DNA from: Erinaceus europaeus
Lineage: Eukaryota > Chordata > Mammalia > Eulipotyphla > Erinaceidae
Length of the DNA stretch: 64,000 bases
Assembly (NCBI RefSeq): GCF_950295315.1
Contig: NC_080171.1
Span: 91,063,516 to 91,127,515 of the forward strand
Direction of reading: 5' to 3'
Shown here: piece after piece, positions 62,353-64,000 of the stretch
Layout: every line of letters begins with the position of its first letter
How positions within the stretch are numbered: the first letter of the stretch is position 1
Program-made: the position numbers and the translations under genes
Notes under the pieces: generated by a model
The model's input: only the letters and a program-made list of their open reading frames with translations
The model's database searches: none
What the model was told of the DNA's origin: nothing

Positions 62353-63184
62353 AGCCTCTTTCTATTTGGTGGAACTGCCAGCATTCCAGCCTCCTTTTAG
62401 CCACACAGTAGTGGGAGTGCTTCTCGTCATACTCTGGGGCTCAAATCCAGAAGCAATCACTGTGACCTGAAGGATCAACAAAGCTGGACTATGTTCCATC
62501 CTGGGCTCAGACTTGAATCAGTTCTGCCTGCATCATTAGGACTATGACTTGGCCTGGACTGTATTCCTAAAGGAAGACAAAAGCATTGACACCAAAAATA
62601 GGAGCAGTGAATGTGGGGGAAGCAAAGCCAACCTACAGACAATCCCATCCGGGGCTTTCAGTCACCCCTTTACCATAGCGGTGCTTGAGACAGAAGGAAT
62701 CTGGTGTGTTTCACTACATTTGGTTTATGGAAAAAAAAAAAAAAAAAAAGAATTCCTTTTTTTAATACTTTCAAAAATTATCTCATCTATAAGAACTGCT
62801 AATATAACCTGTTATAGAATCAACTGACCCCTCAGGATCTAAACAAGAAGCAGCTTTATTTTTTTCCCTCCACTGCCTTCAGACATGCTCTCTTGGCTCT
62901 CACTTTACCACCTCGTAAGGCATTGCAGACAGACTCACAGATTCCTAACATGATGGAGGAGTTTCTAGCTTCCTTCATTTCTTTTTCAGAATGGTTTTTG
63001 ATTTGTAGAAAAATCAGGAAGCCAGTCCAGAGGATTCTCATTCTCCTCCTCCCCAGTTTTCTATTTTTACTAACATCTTATGTTACTGTGACTGGCTCAT
63101 TTACTCCAATTAAGATTGGAAACCAACATGGTAATTGACATATCTCATCATTCAATCATTTTCAGATATTAAAAAGAGTTCTTT
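62353..63184. other. No gene seen
   Basis: Unassigned DNA with a poly-A run (about 62731-62749). Open frames of 60-92 codons have no recognisable domain. Confidence 0.5.
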
Positions 63185-63760
63185 CTGGAGAGGTGAGGTT
63201 ATAGGATGTGTTGGCAAGGTCATCTGTCTAGGGAGGCCAGGATGGAATTGTAGTAGCATCTACAATTGCACCTTCCAGTAGCATCTGGAAGTTGGTGGCC
63301 AGACGGGAGTAAGATACAAAGCAGAACAAAATGTTTAATAAAGAGGGAACAAGAAATAGGAATAGAACCAATGAGAGTAGAGGCCCTGGGGTGGAAAGAG
63401 GCTAGGATATCTCTTTTGGGTGTGTTTCTAGTTGCCCAGAACTTTAGTAATCTTTGATTGAGTTTAATAGGTGGAATGAAGGTGGACTAGAATTACTGTC
63501 TGGCAGAATGGTGTCAGAGCGCAGAATAGAACTTGAAAGCTGGGTTAGGGCAGAGAGGATTATTCCACTCATAAGTAGAATATAAGACTAGAAACACATG
63601 AACTTGAAAAAAGAAAAAAAATATGTAGTCAATCTATAATTATGATCTTGGGAGAAGTATGGTGGTGGTGGGGAGAGCTCAGAACTTGGGTGGTGGAATT
63701 ATACCCTCCTATCTTATAATCTTGGAAATCATTACTAAATAACCAATATAAATATATGAA
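63185..63760. repeat. L1-b 3' UTR with internal inversion
   Basis: 63190-63575 matches the inverted orientation (AAGGTCATCTGTCTAGGGAGG ... GTAGCATCTGGAAGTTGGTGG ... ATGGTGTCAGAGCGCAGAAT, compare 52670-52990). 63640-63760 is the UTR terminus on the plus strand (GGGTGGTGGAATTATACCC ... ATCTTATAATCTTGG). The two parts in opposite orientation suggest twin priming. Confidence 0.7.
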
Positions 63761-63764
63761 AATA

Positions 63765-64000
63765 AAATAAAAAGAAAGAAAAGAAAGTTTTTCTAAAGGG
63801 GTTAAAAATTCCCCAAGATGGAGCCAGAATAATCAAACTGTCAATAATCTTCCGGGAAATTCAGAACTTATCCCTCTCCAGGCCTGCACCTGGCTACAGG
63901 GCTGCCCCAGTGAAGGGGACTTGCCTACCCAATCATTTGCTCATCATCTTTTTGGGCCTTCAGTTTACTCTTCCCCTTGTGCTGGTGGTTTCTCCAGGGT
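63765..64000. other. No gene seen at the window end
   Basis: A-rich start, then unassigned sequence running off the window. No exon or repeat call is possible. Confidence 0.45.

Overview
The window is nuclear DNA of a placental mammal, most likely a hedgehog (Erinaceidae). The evidence is the repeat content: many copies of tRNA-headed SINEs of the hedgehog type, LINE-1 elements carrying those lineage-specific partners, and older pan-mammalian MIR-, L2- and MaLR-like remnants. The species call comes from recalled repeat sequence, not a search. No complete host gene is visible. The DNA reads as intergenic or intronic sequence packed with retroelements. The only host-coding candidates are one possible terminal exon (minus strand, about 50984-51256) and one speculative 35-base exon (12005-12039).

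Labels used here. SINE type 1 has a tRNA-like head (GGTTCAAGCCC box B), a GGTGAAGCAG core, a CT-rich body and a CCAATAAATAAAG end. SINE type 2 has a similar head but a longer body with a CAA/GTT-rich stretch and an end reading GGCCTCCAGGAGC...AATAACCCTGGAGGC-A(n). SINE type 3 is shorter, with a GGTTCAATCCCC-like box and GAGCTGAGCAGTGCTCTG. L1-a has a short 3' UTR ending CCCCAATAAAGAAATAAA. L1-b has a long 3' UTR of about 0.9-1.7 kb.

Layout. 1-5000: SINEs, L1 relics and unassigned DNA. 5025-7965: an L1-b 3' UTR holding a 1,225-bp insertion (5320-6544) of a non-L1, Jockey/CR1/I-type LINE. The insertion is flanked by a 9-bp target duplication and is still largely open, which is the most unusual item here. 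8000-13870: SINEs, MIR/L2 relics, microsatellites and a long near-perfect hairpin. 13875-19652: a near full-length but dead L1-a. 19653-23143: L1-b, MIR and SINE copies. 24089-24407: a solo LTR with 6-bp target duplications. 24500-37280: SINE/L1/MIR-rich DNA. 37290-42708: a minus-strand betaretrovirus-like provirus with 6-bp target duplications. It keeps gag, protease and part of integrase, but has no reverse transcriptase and no recognisable env. 42715-56180: SINEs, MaLR-like relics and the candidate exon. 56200-58646: a 5'-truncated minus-strand L1-b with target duplications. 58650-64000: rearranged L1 relics, SINEs and a short telomere-like repeat.

How the parts relate. The tRNA-headed SINEs and both L1 types are presumably moved by L1 machinery; this is family knowledge and is not shown here. 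The Jockey-like fragment lacks a poly(A) tail and ends just after its stop codon, so it was probably copied by its own machinery. The provirus and solo LTR record at least two class II endogenous retrovirus lineages. Boundaries of diverged repeats are approximate, commonly within 10-30 bases.
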